From NCBI GenBank assembly GCA_016181105.1, contig JACOZX010000017.1, positions 1 through 38,533 on the forward strand: a DNA stretch of 38,533 nt. The letters run 5' to 3'. Shown here piece after piece: positions 22,246-28,590 of the stretch. A model generated the notes under the pieces. That model searched no databases. It saw nothing but the letters and a program-made list of their open reading frames with translations, and was not told where the DNA came from. The DNA is from Candidatus Yanofskyibacteriota bacterium. GTDB lineage: Bacteria > Patescibacteriota > Minisyncoccia > 2-02-FULL-40-12 > IGHO2-12-FULL-4. Positions within the stretch are counted from its first letter, which is position 1. The number at the start of each line of letters is the position of its first letter. The position numbers and the translations under genes are program-made.

Positions 22246-23223
22246 TTATTCCCACCTGAAAGCAGCTTTGCTCCAGTTTACCAGTTTCTGGACATCTTCA
22301 AACCTCTCTGTTGAGCCCAAAACAATGGCAATCACCGAGGTATCGCTTGAAGACAGGTCTTCTTCTAGAATAATACACCCCAAAGCGCCATCCGTGTAAC
22401 CGGTCTTAGCTCCAACCATATTCGGCAAAACGCCGAATAGTTTATTGGTGCTGACAAAGTGATGAGGCAGTTTTTTATCAATAGAAAAAAGGTCAATCGC
22501 CGGTTTTGTCAAAGACTCACTAATTTCTTTAAACCGTCTGGCGTATCTTGTCAGCTTCAAAAGGTCTTCCGCCGTGGAATAGGCCGAATCATTCAACCCC
22601 GCCGGATCAAGAAATTTAGAGTTAGTCATTCCTATTTGCAAAGCTTTTTTATTCATTAAGTCCGGAAAACTCGAACCTGTCTTTATCTCTATTGTCCTGG
22701 CAATAGCCGAAGCCGCGTCATTGGAAGATTTCACAAGCATAGCCGCCAGCATATCTTTAAAATAAAACCGTTCTTTCAAGTAAAAATCAGCTCCTTCTTT
22801 GTCAATATTCATTGACTCCTGACCAATTTCAACGACTGCTTCCGGAGAAAGGTGTTCCAACGAAACAATTGCCGTAAGAAGTTTGGTCAAAGAAGCGACG
22901 GGCAGTTGTTGTCTGGAATTTTTAGAAAAAAGAAGCTTAGCGTTTTTAACGTCATAGAGTAAAAAAGATTTGGCTTCCAACAGAGGTTCGGGCACATCCG
23001 ATTTTCTGATCGGAAAGTAGGTTGGTTCGGAAACCGGCAGAATATAGCCGGCTGTTTGAGAGTTTAAGTCTTCGCTGGCATACGAAGAATGAATTAGGGC
23101 CAAACTCAAGTTTTGAGTTCTGGTAATTTCCGCCCTATCTCTAATATCACCATAGACAATAAAAAAACTCAAAAAAACTAACCCCCCGACTAAGATTGTT
23201 AGAATGGTAACTTTTTGCCGCAT
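22246..23223 (-). CDS. D-alanyl-D-alanine carboxypeptidase (peptidase S11, PBP5-like)
   Basis: 325 residues with an N-terminal membrane anchor or uncleaved signal (about 7-25) and the three penicillin-binding motifs: Ser111-Leu-Thr-Lys114 in VASLTKLLTA, Ser166-Ser-Asn168 in VKSSNDAASA, and Lys273-Thr-Gly in VGAKTGYTDGA. S11 enzymes remove the terminal D-Ala from pentapeptides outside the membrane and limit cross-linking. The C-terminal PBP5 beta domain and amphipathic anchor are missing, so it is probably held by its N-terminal helix. It lies 13 bp after aspS and 1 bp before mraY. Confidence 0.93.
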   Translation of the reverse strand: MRQKVTILTILVGGLVFLSFFIVYGDIRDRAEITRTQNLSLALIHSSYASEDLNSQTAGYILPVSEPTYFPIRKSDVPEPLLEAKSFLLYDVKNAKLLFSKNSRQQLPVASLTKLLTAIVSLEHLSPEAVVEIGQESMNIDKEGADFYLKERFYFKDMLAAMLVKSSNDAASAIARTIEIKTGSSFPDLMNKKALQIGMTNSKFLDPAGLNDSAYSTAEDLLKLTRYARRFKEISESLTKPAIDLFSIDKKLPHHFVSTNKLFGVLPNMVGAKTGYTDGALGCIILEEDLSSSDTSVIAIVLGSTERFEDVQKLVNWSKAAFRWE

Positions 23224-23236
23224 TATCTTGTCATAA

Positions 23237-24544
23237 CTACGGTTCTAGTCTCTTAACGCCTCTGTACAAATAGGTCACTTCCCTGACGTTATTCAATCCC
23301 AAGGCCTGCATTACAAATCTGCTTGGACCAAAACCGAAACCGCCATGTGGCGGACAGCCGTATTTAAAAAAGTTAAGATAGAACTGTATTGGTTCAGTAT
23401 GTAGGCCTTTTTCTTTGGCTTGATTCAGTAAAACATCATAGCGATGTTCCCGTTGAGCACCCGTGGTTATTTCTAAACCCATAAACAAAAGATCGAAACT
23501 TTTTGTCAGGTTACCATTTTCCTTGTGCCGCATATGGTAAAAAGGTCTTATTTCTTTGGGATAGTCGGTTACAAAAACAAATTCATGGCTTTCTTTTTTA
23601 TTTATGTACTCTCCCAGCTTTCTTTCTTCCTCCGGACTTAGATCATTTTCAGTCTCGCTAGGCACATTTAGAGTTTTGAGTATTTCTTTGGCCCTTGCTA
23701 AGGTTAGCTTAGGAAAAGGAATTAAAGGAACACTGATTTCTCGGCCAAAAACTTTTTTTATTTCATTGCCGCTGGTTTTATTTATCTCTGAAAGCATTGC
23801 AACAATAATTCTTTCCTCTTCAGCCATAACATCGTGGTGGGACTCTATAAAAGAAATCTCGATGTCGTAACCAGTAAATTCGGTGTCGTGGCGTGAGGTA
23901 AAAGACGGGTTAGCTCTAAAGACCGGGCCGATTTCAAATGTTTTTTCAAATCCAGAAGCCATGGCCATTTGTTTATAAAACTGAGGCGATTGAGCAAGGT
24001 AAGCCTTGCGTTCAAAATATTTTACCTCAAAGAGTTCTCCGCCAGATTCGCTTGGAGCGCTCATTAGCTTCGGTGAGTGTATCTCAATATAATTATTACT
24101 GCCGCAGTAATCCACAAAAGCTCTCTCCATAGATGTCCAAGCCTGAAATATTAAACGATTCTCCGGTTTACGCAAATCAATCCATCGCCAATCTAATCTT
24201 TTAGGCAATTCCGTTTCGCCGGTTTTTTCAACAACAGGAATGGGAAGTTCCGGTTCGGCCGCTGACAAAACTTCAATTTCTTCTGCAACCACCTCCACCC
24301 CTCCCGGCGCTTGTTTTTCCTCTTTCGCCAAACCAACCACCTTAACAACTGACTCTAAACTCAAGGTCTTCGCAATGTCAGAAGCCTTTTTTTGTTTTTT
24401 AGTAACAACAACCTGGATCAGGCCGGATACGTCTCTAATAATCAAAAATTTAATACTGCCTTGGTCTCTGACAGTATGCACCCAGCCAAAAATCTGGACT
24501 GTTTCACCGGCCCTGTTTTTTGTTTCAGAAATTTGAGTTCGCAT
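23237..24544 (-). CDS. aspS: Aspartyl-tRNA synthetase, archaeal type (probably non-discriminating)
   Basis: Class II synthetase of 435 residues from the ATG at 24544 (another ATG at 24562). An OB-fold anticodon domain (about 1-105: VQIFGWVHTVRDQGSIKFLIIRD) precedes a catalytic core with SGGELFEVKYFERKAYLAQS, the class II motif 2 around FRANPSFTSRHDTEFTGYDIE, and motif 3 FGFGPSRFVMQALGL. The short length and absence of the large bacterial GAD insertion mark the archaeal/eukaryotic type (AspRS2). These often charge both tRNA-Asp and tRNA-Asn and rely on the GatCAB amidotransferase. It overlaps ddl by 20 bp, so the two are translationally coupled in a cell-wall operon. Confidence 0.9.
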   Translation of the reverse strand: MRTQISETKNRAGETVQIFGWVHTVRDQGSIKFLIIRDVSGLIQVVVTKKQKKASDIAKTLSLESVVKVVGLAKEEKQAPGGVEVVAEEIEVLSAAEPELPIPVVEKTGETELPKRLDWRWIDLRKPENRLIFQAWTSMERAFVDYCGSNNYIEIHSPKLMSAPSESGGELFEVKYFERKAYLAQSPQFYKQMAMASGFEKTFEIGPVFRANPSFTSRHDTEFTGYDIEISFIESHHDVMAEEERIIVAMLSEINKTSGNEIKKVFGREISVPLIPFPKLTLARAKEILKTLNVPSETENDLSPEEERKLGEYINKKESHEFVFVTDYPKEIRPFYHMRHKENGNLTKSFDLLFMGLEITTGAQREHRYDVLLNQAKEKGLHTEPIQFYLNFFKYGCPPHGGFGFGPSRFVMQALGLNNVREVTYLYRGVKRLEP

Positions 24545-25499
24545 TTTCAATAATTTTATCAAGAAGTTGAGGAAAACTCAAACCGGCAGCAACAGCCTGT
24601 TGAGGAAACAATGAAGTCGGCGTCAGTCCGGGAAGCGTATTAACTTCAAGCAGGTAAACAGCGCCGTTTCGTAAAATCATATCGCTTCGCGAATAACTAC
24701 GGCAACCCAAAAGCTGATGGGCCAAAAGAGCGACTGATTGGGCCTTCTTGTAACGACCCGCGTCAACCGGAGCGGGGGTAATTTCCTTGGATGCTCCCTG
24801 TTGATACTTGGCTTTGTAATCAAAAAACTTAGCTCTAACCGGCTGTATCTGGGTTAAAGGCAAAACAAAATGTTTTTGTTTGGAAAAATTTTCCAATACC
24901 CCACAGGCAACTTCGGTACCTTTGATGTATTCTTCTATCAGAGCATCCTTGTCTAATTTGAAGACTGACTCCAAAGCTGTAAACAACTTTTTTTCGGTGT
25001 CCACTAAGTAGACCCCAACAGACGAGCCCAAAAATCTTGGCTTGACAAATACGGGTAGCTTTACGACTTTAGAAGTAAAGAATTTAACAAGCGACGAGTT
25101 GTTTTCTCCTTTTTTAAGGTGAAGGGTCTTGGGCGTACTAATCCCCGCCAGTTTAAAAATTTCCCGGCTATGCAACTTGTCCATCGCTAAGGCAGACGGC
25201 CCGCGGCCGGAACCGGTATAGGGCACCCCATGAAAATCCAGAAGACCCTGCATCCGGCCGTCTTCTCCGACTTCGCCGTGCAAAGCCAAAAAAGCGAGAT
25301 CAATCATTTTAAAAATTTTCAGATGATTTTCATATCTGCCATTGGCCATCCAGCGTCCGGATTTGGAAATTTTCACCGCCACAACAGAGTACTTGTCAGG
25401 ATTCAAATTAGCCATAATTTGAACTCCCGTAGCTAAAGACACCTCGTGTTCAACCGAAGGTCCACCCATGAAAACACCTATTTTAAGCCTCTTAGCCAT
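24525..25499 (-). CDS. ddl: D-alanine--D-alanine ligase
   Basis: 324 residues in the ATP-grasp fold: GVFMGGPSVEHEVSLATG at the N-terminus, FLALHGEVGEDGRMQGLLD, VPYTGSGRGPSALAMDK, PVFVKPRFLGSSVGV, and the C-terminal YLLEVNTLPGLTPTSLFPQ with the metal-binding Glu and Asn. It joins two D-Ala for the peptidoglycan stem. It is the first gene of the ddl-aspS-carboxypeptidase-mraY-ftsW operon. The ATG at 25499 fits the usual N-terminus. No strong promoter with both boxes was seen in the 190-bp region upstream. Confidence 0.95.
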   Translation of the reverse strand: MAKRLKIGVFMGGPSVEHEVSLATGVQIMANLNPDKYSVVAVKISKSGRWMANGRYENHLKIFKMIDLAFLALHGEVGEDGRMQGLLDFHGVPYTGSGRGPSALAMDKLHSREIFKLAGISTPKTLHLKKGENNSSLVKFFTSKVVKLPVFVKPRFLGSSVGVYLVDTEKKLFTALESVFKLDKDALIEEYIKGTEVACGVLENFSKQKHFVLPLTQIQPVRAKFFDYKAKYQQGASKEITPAPVDAGRYKKAQSVALLAHQLLGCRSYSRSDMILRNGAVYLLEVNTLPGLTPTSLFPQQAVAAGLSFPQLLDKIIENANSNF

Positions 25500-25570
25500 T
25501 GTTTATTTAGACCAACACAAATACGTCCTATAATCTTACAGAAACAAAAAACAATTGGAAATAGTGATTT

Positions 25571-25611
25571 AAAAAGTAGCCCGGCAAATATTGTTTTTTC
25601 CGGACTACCCA
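25571..25611 (+). repeat. Remnant of the long palindromic element (one arm)
   Basis: CCGGCAAATATTG followed by TTTTTTCCGGAC (25580-25604) matches the outer arm of copy 1 (15996-16020) with about three differences over 25 bases. The rest of the element is absent. Instead the sequence closes with CTAC, so GTAG-c-CCGG and CCGG-a-CTAC form a short hairpin. It is a deletion derivative or solitary arm between ddl and the divergent hypothetical gene. Confidence 0.6.
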
Positions 25612-25628
25612 CAAACCTGACGACCTGA

Positions 25629-25657
25629 TTGACTTTGTTTAAAGTATGGTTTACCAT
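25629..25657 (+). promoter_or_regulatory. Promoter with overlapping dyad, for the gene at 25690
   Basis: TTGACT (25629-25634), 17 bp, TACCAT (25652-25657). The palindrome TATGGT-TT-ACCATA (about 25645-25658) covers the -10 box and could be an operator for an unknown regulator. Transcription would start about 26 nt before the ATG. Confidence 0.45.
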
Positions 25658-25689
25658 AAAAAAACTGAACTTTTAAAAACGGGGTTTAA

Positions 25690-26331
25690 ATGTCGGCAAC
25701 AGAGAGCAAGGCCTTTAAAATTTTAAAGAACAAAAACATAGACCCTGCAGACAGACACGGAATCAACCTAAAAAAATACCTGCCTCTTTTCTTAAAAAAG
25801 AATTCTAAAATAAGCCAGAACCTTCTTAACAGCCTCAACTTGGACCTAGCTAACGACAAACTGGACGAATTGCTCGAAAGATACGACGGCGGTTGCGCCT
25901 TTCGTTACGATGCAACTTTTTATTTCATACTCTGGTATACCTACAAGGAATATAAAACAGGGATTTGTCTTCTCGGTTTCAAAATTAGGGGCGACAAACT
26001 TTTTGTAGTCCAAATACAGGGACTGCGCATTGATTATGATTTTTTCTGTAACCGCAACAACGAAGATATAAAAAAAACATTAAAACTAATAATGTCTTCC
26101 CTAAAGTGGGAAAGGCTTTTGGTAAAAATAGCAGAAGATTGGGCTAGAAAAATGGGTTTTAGAAAAATAGGCATACTCCAAGCTAAGCATAATGAATATT
26201 TTAGAAAAGACCCAACTGTTGAATGGGCCATCGCGAGAAACAATCGTTTGAAAATGCGCTATGACGTAACCGCCGAAAGAATGGGCTACAAGAAAAAACC
26301 ATCAAGCCGATACCGGTCCAAGAGTCTTTAG
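25690..26331 (+). CDS. Hypothetical protein, possibly GNAT-like C-terminal half
   Basis: 213 residues, soluble, not recognised. The N-terminal half is helical and charged. The C-terminal part (about 135-205: WERLLVKIAEDWARKMGFRK, then a short strand and RMGYKKKP) resembles the end of an N-acetyltransferase fold, in which a helix at the acetyl-CoA site is followed by a strand and a Met/Gly-Tyr-Lys ending. The classic Arg/Gln-x-x-Gly-x-Gly/Ala loop is not evident, so activity is doubtful. The very basic C-terminus (KKKPSSRYRSKSL) could bind nucleic acid. It has its own promoter and a terminator shared with the convergent gene. Confidence 0.55.
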   Translation: MSATESKAFKILKNKNIDPADRHGINLKKYLPLFLKKNSKISQNLLNSLNLDLANDKLDELLERYDGGCAFRYDATFYFILWYTYKEYKTGICLLGFKIRGDKLFVVQIQGLRIDYDFFCNRNNEDIKKTLKLIMSSLKWERLLVKIAEDWARKMGFRKIGILQAKHNEYFRKDPTVEWAIARNNRLKMRYDVTAERMGYKKKPSSRYRSKSL

Positions 26332-26346
26332 GAATTTTAAATATCG

Positions 26347-26378
26347 AAAACACCTCCTGAACAAAGAGATGTTTTGTT
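26347..26378. terminator. Bidirectional terminator between convergent genes
   Basis: AAAACACCTC (26347-26356), nine-base loop, GAGATGTTTT (26366-26375): ten pairs with one mismatch between the genes ending at 26331 (+) and 26399 (-). Confidence 0.65.
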
Positions 26379-26398
26379 AGAATGCGATTAGGCCAAAA

Positions 26399-26947
26399 CT
26401 ACGGAGTAGGCATTGGGGTTGTGGCCGGAGAAGTTGAATAGTAAGCTTTTATGCTTTGCTTGGCAGATTCAAAAGCGGCCCTGGCGGCTTTTTTAGCCAT
26501 TTCAAAAGCTTGTTGTGCCGCTTTTTTAGAGCTTTGATAAGAGTCTCTGGCGGCTTTGGCCGCTTCTTTGGAATTCATCTCTTTGGCCCTCTGCTTGGCC
26601 AGATCAAAATCCTCTTTTGCTTTTTTTAAAGCAGAGTGGTAAGCGTTTTTTGCCACTTTTAAAGCTTCCCTGTAAGCCGACTCCGCTCTCTTCAAGGCTA
26701 GAGCCCTTTCCGTTGCCCTTCTTTTAAGTTCTTTGGCTTTTTCTAAAGCGGTTTCTTTTCTGGCATCTTTAGTTTCTTTTACCTTCTCTTTTACTTCTTT
26801 GACTCTGTCATTTGTTTTGATCCCCGGCCTCTTGACTGGTGAAACCGAAGGTCTTTTGGTCGGAGTCGGGCTGACATCATCAGCCAAAACCGGCAAAGCC
26901 GAAAAAACAAAAACTAACAAAACCAACACTGAAATAGTTTTTTTCAT
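26399..26947 (-). CDS. Exported Ala/Lys-rich helical (coiled-coil) protein
   Basis: 182 residues: a clear signal peptide (MKKTISVLVLLVFVFSALPVLA, cleavage likely after Leu-Ala), a Pro/Ser/Thr linker (about 24-45), and a long uninterrupted helix (about 48-165) with repeated Ala-Lys-Lys-Ala patterns such as AREALKVAKNAYHSALKKAK and AARDSYQSSKKAAQQAF. The end is again rich in Pro, Thr and Ser. The heptad-like spacing of Ala and Lys/Glu suggests a single long alpha-helix or coiled coil outside the membrane. I know no enzymatic family with this pattern; a structural or surface role is plausible. Confidence 0.7.
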   Translation of the reverse strand: MKKTISVLVLLVFVFSALPVLADDVSPTPTKRPSVSPVKRPGIKTNDRVKEVKEKVKETKDARKETALEKAKELKRRATERALALKRAESAYREALKVAKNAYHSALKKAKEDFDLAKQRAKEMNSKEAAKAARDSYQSSKKAAQQAFEMAKKAARAAFESAKQSIKAYYSTSPATTPMPTP

Positions 26948-27049
26948 AGTAATCTTATTTTATTTCTTTCCGGCTAAAAGTACAAACAGCTTATCAACAC
27001 AACCAACCCTTGGCCGAAACACCTTATTTCACCTTTCTCTCGACAGATG

Positions 27050-27256
27050 TCAGTCTGGCACAAATGTCTGAACCTTACTATCCAAATGTTCAAAGGCTTT
27101 CTTCGAAGGAATTTCTAGAATAACATCAAGAATGCGCTGTTGCCCAGCCTCGAGCCTTTGTTGACCCTCTTTAAGTTCAGTCAATGTTGTACCCATCCTG
27201 GTAAATTCGTCTTGAGTCATACGAGCCAGAGTGTCGATGGCCATTTTCTTTTTCAT
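27050..27256 (-). CDS. Small coiled-coil protein
   Basis: 68 residues: MKKKMAIDTLARMTQDEF, then a heptad-like amphipathic stretch (TTLTELKEGQQRLEAGQQRIL) and a polar tail. The same layout (Met-x-Ile-Asp-x-Leu-Ala-x-Met-x-Gln, then Glu/Leu-rich helix) is common in tiny hypothetical proteins of Patescibacteria. Met1 (27256) or Met5 (27244) may be the start; the promoter at 27268-27295 gives a transcript start near 27261, which favours Met5 or a leaderless start. Function unknown; oligomerisation through the helix is expected. Confidence 0.55.
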   Translation of the reverse strand: MKKKMAIDTLARMTQDEFTRMGTTLTELKEGQQRLEAGQQRILDVILEIPSKKAFEHLDSKVQTFVPD

Positions 27257-27267
27257 ATTCTAAGCCT

Positions 27268-27295
27268 AGTATATGAAATTGGTTGTTTGTGTCAA
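27268..27295 (-). promoter_or_regulatory. Promoter of the small coiled-coil gene (motif family member 3)
   Basis: Minus strand: TTGACA (27290-27295), 16 bp, TATACT (27268-27273). Just upstream it reads GACAAATCAGACC, a looser version of the motif before the promoters at 27654 and 28077. Confidence 0.55.
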
Positions 27296-27312
27296 AGGTC
27301 TGATTTGTCAGA

Positions 27313-27346
27313 AATTAAAAAGTGGCTTGAAGTTATCGCACCACTT
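27313..27346 (-). terminator. Intrinsic terminator of the gene at 27357
   Basis: Minus strand: AAGTGG (27341-27346), 15-base loop, CCACTT (27320-27325), then TTTAATTT. Confidence 0.5.
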
Positions 27347-27356
27347 AACATAAAAT

Positions 27357-27614
27357 TTATCCCGCTATTTGTTTGTAAATTGAGCAATTCAGTTCTTGGG
27401 CTAGTTGCTCGGCATTCAATTCATTCTCTGGTATAGCCAAGAGCACTTGTCTCCCCAGAGTGTTAGTGAGGTAAGTCGCATTTGGACACCTCGCTACGAC
27501 TTGTTTTAAAAACTCCTTTGCCCTATGTTTATAAACTGAACGAGCATCCTCACATTTTTCAATAGGCGGGTAGTCTTGTTTGTTAATGAATATAAATTTT
27601 ATTTTGTCTGTCAC
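27357..27614 (-). CDS. Small hypothetical protein
   Basis: 85 residues from a GTG start (27614). Sequence: TDKIKFIFINKQDYPPIEKC, a helical middle (SVYKHRAKEFLKQVVARCP) and a C-terminal NELNAEQLAQELNCSIYKQI. It is soluble and mixed alpha/beta, without a family I recognise. The last 25 residues look like a short helix-turn-helix but have no clear match. The gene has its own strong promoter (27654-27682) and its own terminator, making it a complete small transcription unit. The open frame, codon use and flanking signals support a real gene. Confidence 0.5.
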   Translation of the reverse strand: MTDKIKFIFINKQDYPPIEKCEDARSVYKHRAKEFLKQVVARCPNATYLTNTLGRQVLLAIPENELNAEQLAQELNCSIYKQIAG

Positions 27615-27653
27615 CGTTGTTCTCTCTATTCTTATTTTTAAACAGCTTCACTC

Positions 27654-27699
27654 TTTATACGAAAACAGCCACAGTAAGTCAAACCCGATTAAAGTGTCC
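27654..27699 (-). promoter_or_regulatory. Promoter and shared upstream motif of the gene at 27357
   Basis: Minus strand: TTGACT (27677-27682), 17 bp, TATAAA (27654-27659). Immediately upstream and running into the -35 box is GGACACTTTAATCGGGTTTG (27680-27699), nearly the same as the sequence before the promoter at 28077. Confidence 0.65.
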
Positions 27700-27770
27700 G
27701 CCCTAGTAGAGACGACGTCCAAAACTTATTATCTGTCTACACAGAGGTTAATTTATTTTATTAATTATTA

Positions 27771-27795
27771 CAAAAAGCGAGGATTTTGTCCTCGC
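27771..27795 (-). terminator. Intrinsic terminator of the gene at 27814
   Basis: Minus strand: GCGAGGA, five-base loop, TCCTCGC, then TTTTTG. Perfect 7-bp stem (27777-27783 / 27789-27795). Confidence 0.85.
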
Positions 27796-27813
27796 ACAAA
27801 TATGACCCCTAGA

Positions 27814-28047
27814 TTATAATCCATCTTGCGCCAACTCACGATGGATTTTCCAAATTGCAACAAGTGCTGTTTTGTCACTCTGCACCGCAGTACTTTTCCA
27901 CCCACAGGAACAAATTGCTCGGTCAGCCCCATCATGATAGTAGAAGCCCCCATCTCCAAACGTACAAGGCCTAAAGTCAACTAGTGCGTGTTTATTTTTA
28001 TCAATCGTTTCTACTGCTTTTTTGATGGGCATCGACATTCTTGGCAT
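27814..28047 (-). CDS. Small hypothetical protein with a Cys-x-Cys-Gly-Trp motif
   Basis: 77 residues: MPRMSMPIKKAVETIDKNKH, then FRPCTFGDGGFYYHDGADRA and ICSCGWKSTAV, then a short helix. One Cys, two His and the CxCGW knuckle could hold a zinc ion; the same CxCGW pattern is seen in small proteins that bind nucleic acid or in mobile-element genes, but no family is certain. The start at 28047 is well supported: AAAGAGGT lies 5 nt before the ATG. It has its own promoter and terminator. An overlapping frame ending at 27768 was rejected. Confidence 0.6.
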   Translation of the reverse strand: MPRMSMPIKKAVETIDKNKHALVDFRPCTFGDGGFYYHDGADRAICSCGWKSTAVQSDKTALVAIWKIHRELAQDGL

Positions 28048-28076
28048 TTTATACCTCTTTCAAATTACCAAATCAG

Positions 28077-28121
28077 ATATTACCGCGCTTAGGTTCGGAA
28101 GTCAAACACGATTTAGTGTCC
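28077..28121 (-). promoter_or_regulatory. Promoter and shared upstream motif of the gene at 27814
   Basis: Minus strand: TTGACT (28100-28105), 17 bp, TAATAT (28077-28082). Upstream, GGACACTAAATCGTGTTTG (28103-28121) is nearly identical to the motif at 27680-27699. Confidence 0.6.
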
Positions 28122-28134
28122 TGCACCTGCCTTA

Positions 28135-28446
28135 CTAGTCGTCGTCGACTTTTTGTTTACGGGGTTTGAATAATAGATTTAAGAGATAATCTAATTCTAC
28201 ACTAGAAAGTCCAGATTTGAAGGCAACCTCTAAAACGATGTTTCTCGCCTCAATTTCAGCTCCTAATTTTTCCCTTCTTTTTATTTTGTCTATTTTTTCT
28301 TGCCATGTTCCATAGCCCAAATCGGCCATTTGGTCATCATATATTCTGGATAAGTTTCCCGGTTCGTCTATAATTTGAAGGCGAATACGCTCGTAAAAGT
28401 TGCCGTCTTCGACCAATCTGTTCTTGTGTATTTTTTCCGTATACAT
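28135..28446 (-). CDS. Hypothetical protein directly downstream of tRNA-Lys
   Basis: 103 residues from the ATG at 28446: MYTEKIHKNRLVEDGNFYER, a polar helical protein with a basic middle (KIDKIKRREKLGAEIEAR) and a C-terminal LDYLLNLLFKPRKQK. No family recognised. A longer frame begins inside the tRNA and would start MVVGSTPTGRT, the usual false translation of a tRNA 3' half, so it is rejected. The chosen ATG lies only 3 nt after the tRNA, so the mRNA would be released with almost no leader when the tRNA 3' end is cut. This is possible but odd, so the start is uncertain. Confidence 0.5.
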   Translation of the reverse strand: MYTEKIHKNRLVEDGNFYERIRLQIIDEPGNLSRIYDDQMADLGYGTWQEKIDKIKRREKLGAEIEARNIVLEVAFKSGLSSVELDYLLNLLFKPRKQKVDDD

Positions 28447-28448
28447 AG

Positions 28449-28521
28449 TCCGCCCGGTTGGAGTCGAACCAACGACCATCTCCTTAAAAGGGAGTTGCTC
28501 TACCAGCTGAGCTACGGGCGG
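28449..28521 (-). tRNA. tRNA-Lys (anticodon UUU)
   Basis: 73-nt cloverleaf on the minus strand: acceptor stem CCGCCCG/CGGGCGG, D arm GCTC-AGCTGGTA-GAGC, anticodon loop CTTTTAA (anticodon TTT), T arm GTTGG-TTCGACT-CCAAC, discriminator A. The anticodon stem has one A-A mismatch at its base (27-43). CCA is not encoded and must be added afterwards. A good promoter (28537-28565) lies about 9 nt upstream of the expected start. Confidence 0.97.
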
Positions 28522-28536
28522 GTTAAATTAAAACCT

Positions 28537-28565
28537 ATTTTATTACAAAAAAACGACTTTAGCAA
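28537..28565 (-). promoter_or_regulatory. Promoter of tRNA-Lys
   Basis: Minus strand: TTGCTA (28560-28565), 17 bp, TAAAAT (28537-28542). Spacing and position suit transcription starting about 8 nt before the mature tRNA. Confidence 0.65.
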
Positions 28566-28566
28566 A

Positions 28567-28590
28567 TTAAAATGCGCTTATTTAAGCGCA
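28567..28590 (-). terminator. Intrinsic terminator of the M48 protease gene
   Basis: Minus strand: TGCGCTT, four-base loop, AAGCGCA, then TTTTAATTT. The 7-bp stem (28573-28579 / 28584-28590) overlaps the end of the gene. Confidence 0.75.

Noticed and set aside
27768-27980. 70-codon frame overlapping the gene at 27814
   Set aside because: It covers the other gene's terminator hairpin, lacks a ribosome site, and the alternative frame has a strong Shine-Dalgarno and a CxCGW motif.
28447-28479. Start of the downstream gene inside tRNA-Lys (MVVGSTPTGRT)
   Set aside because: This peptide is the usual false translation of a tRNA 3' half.
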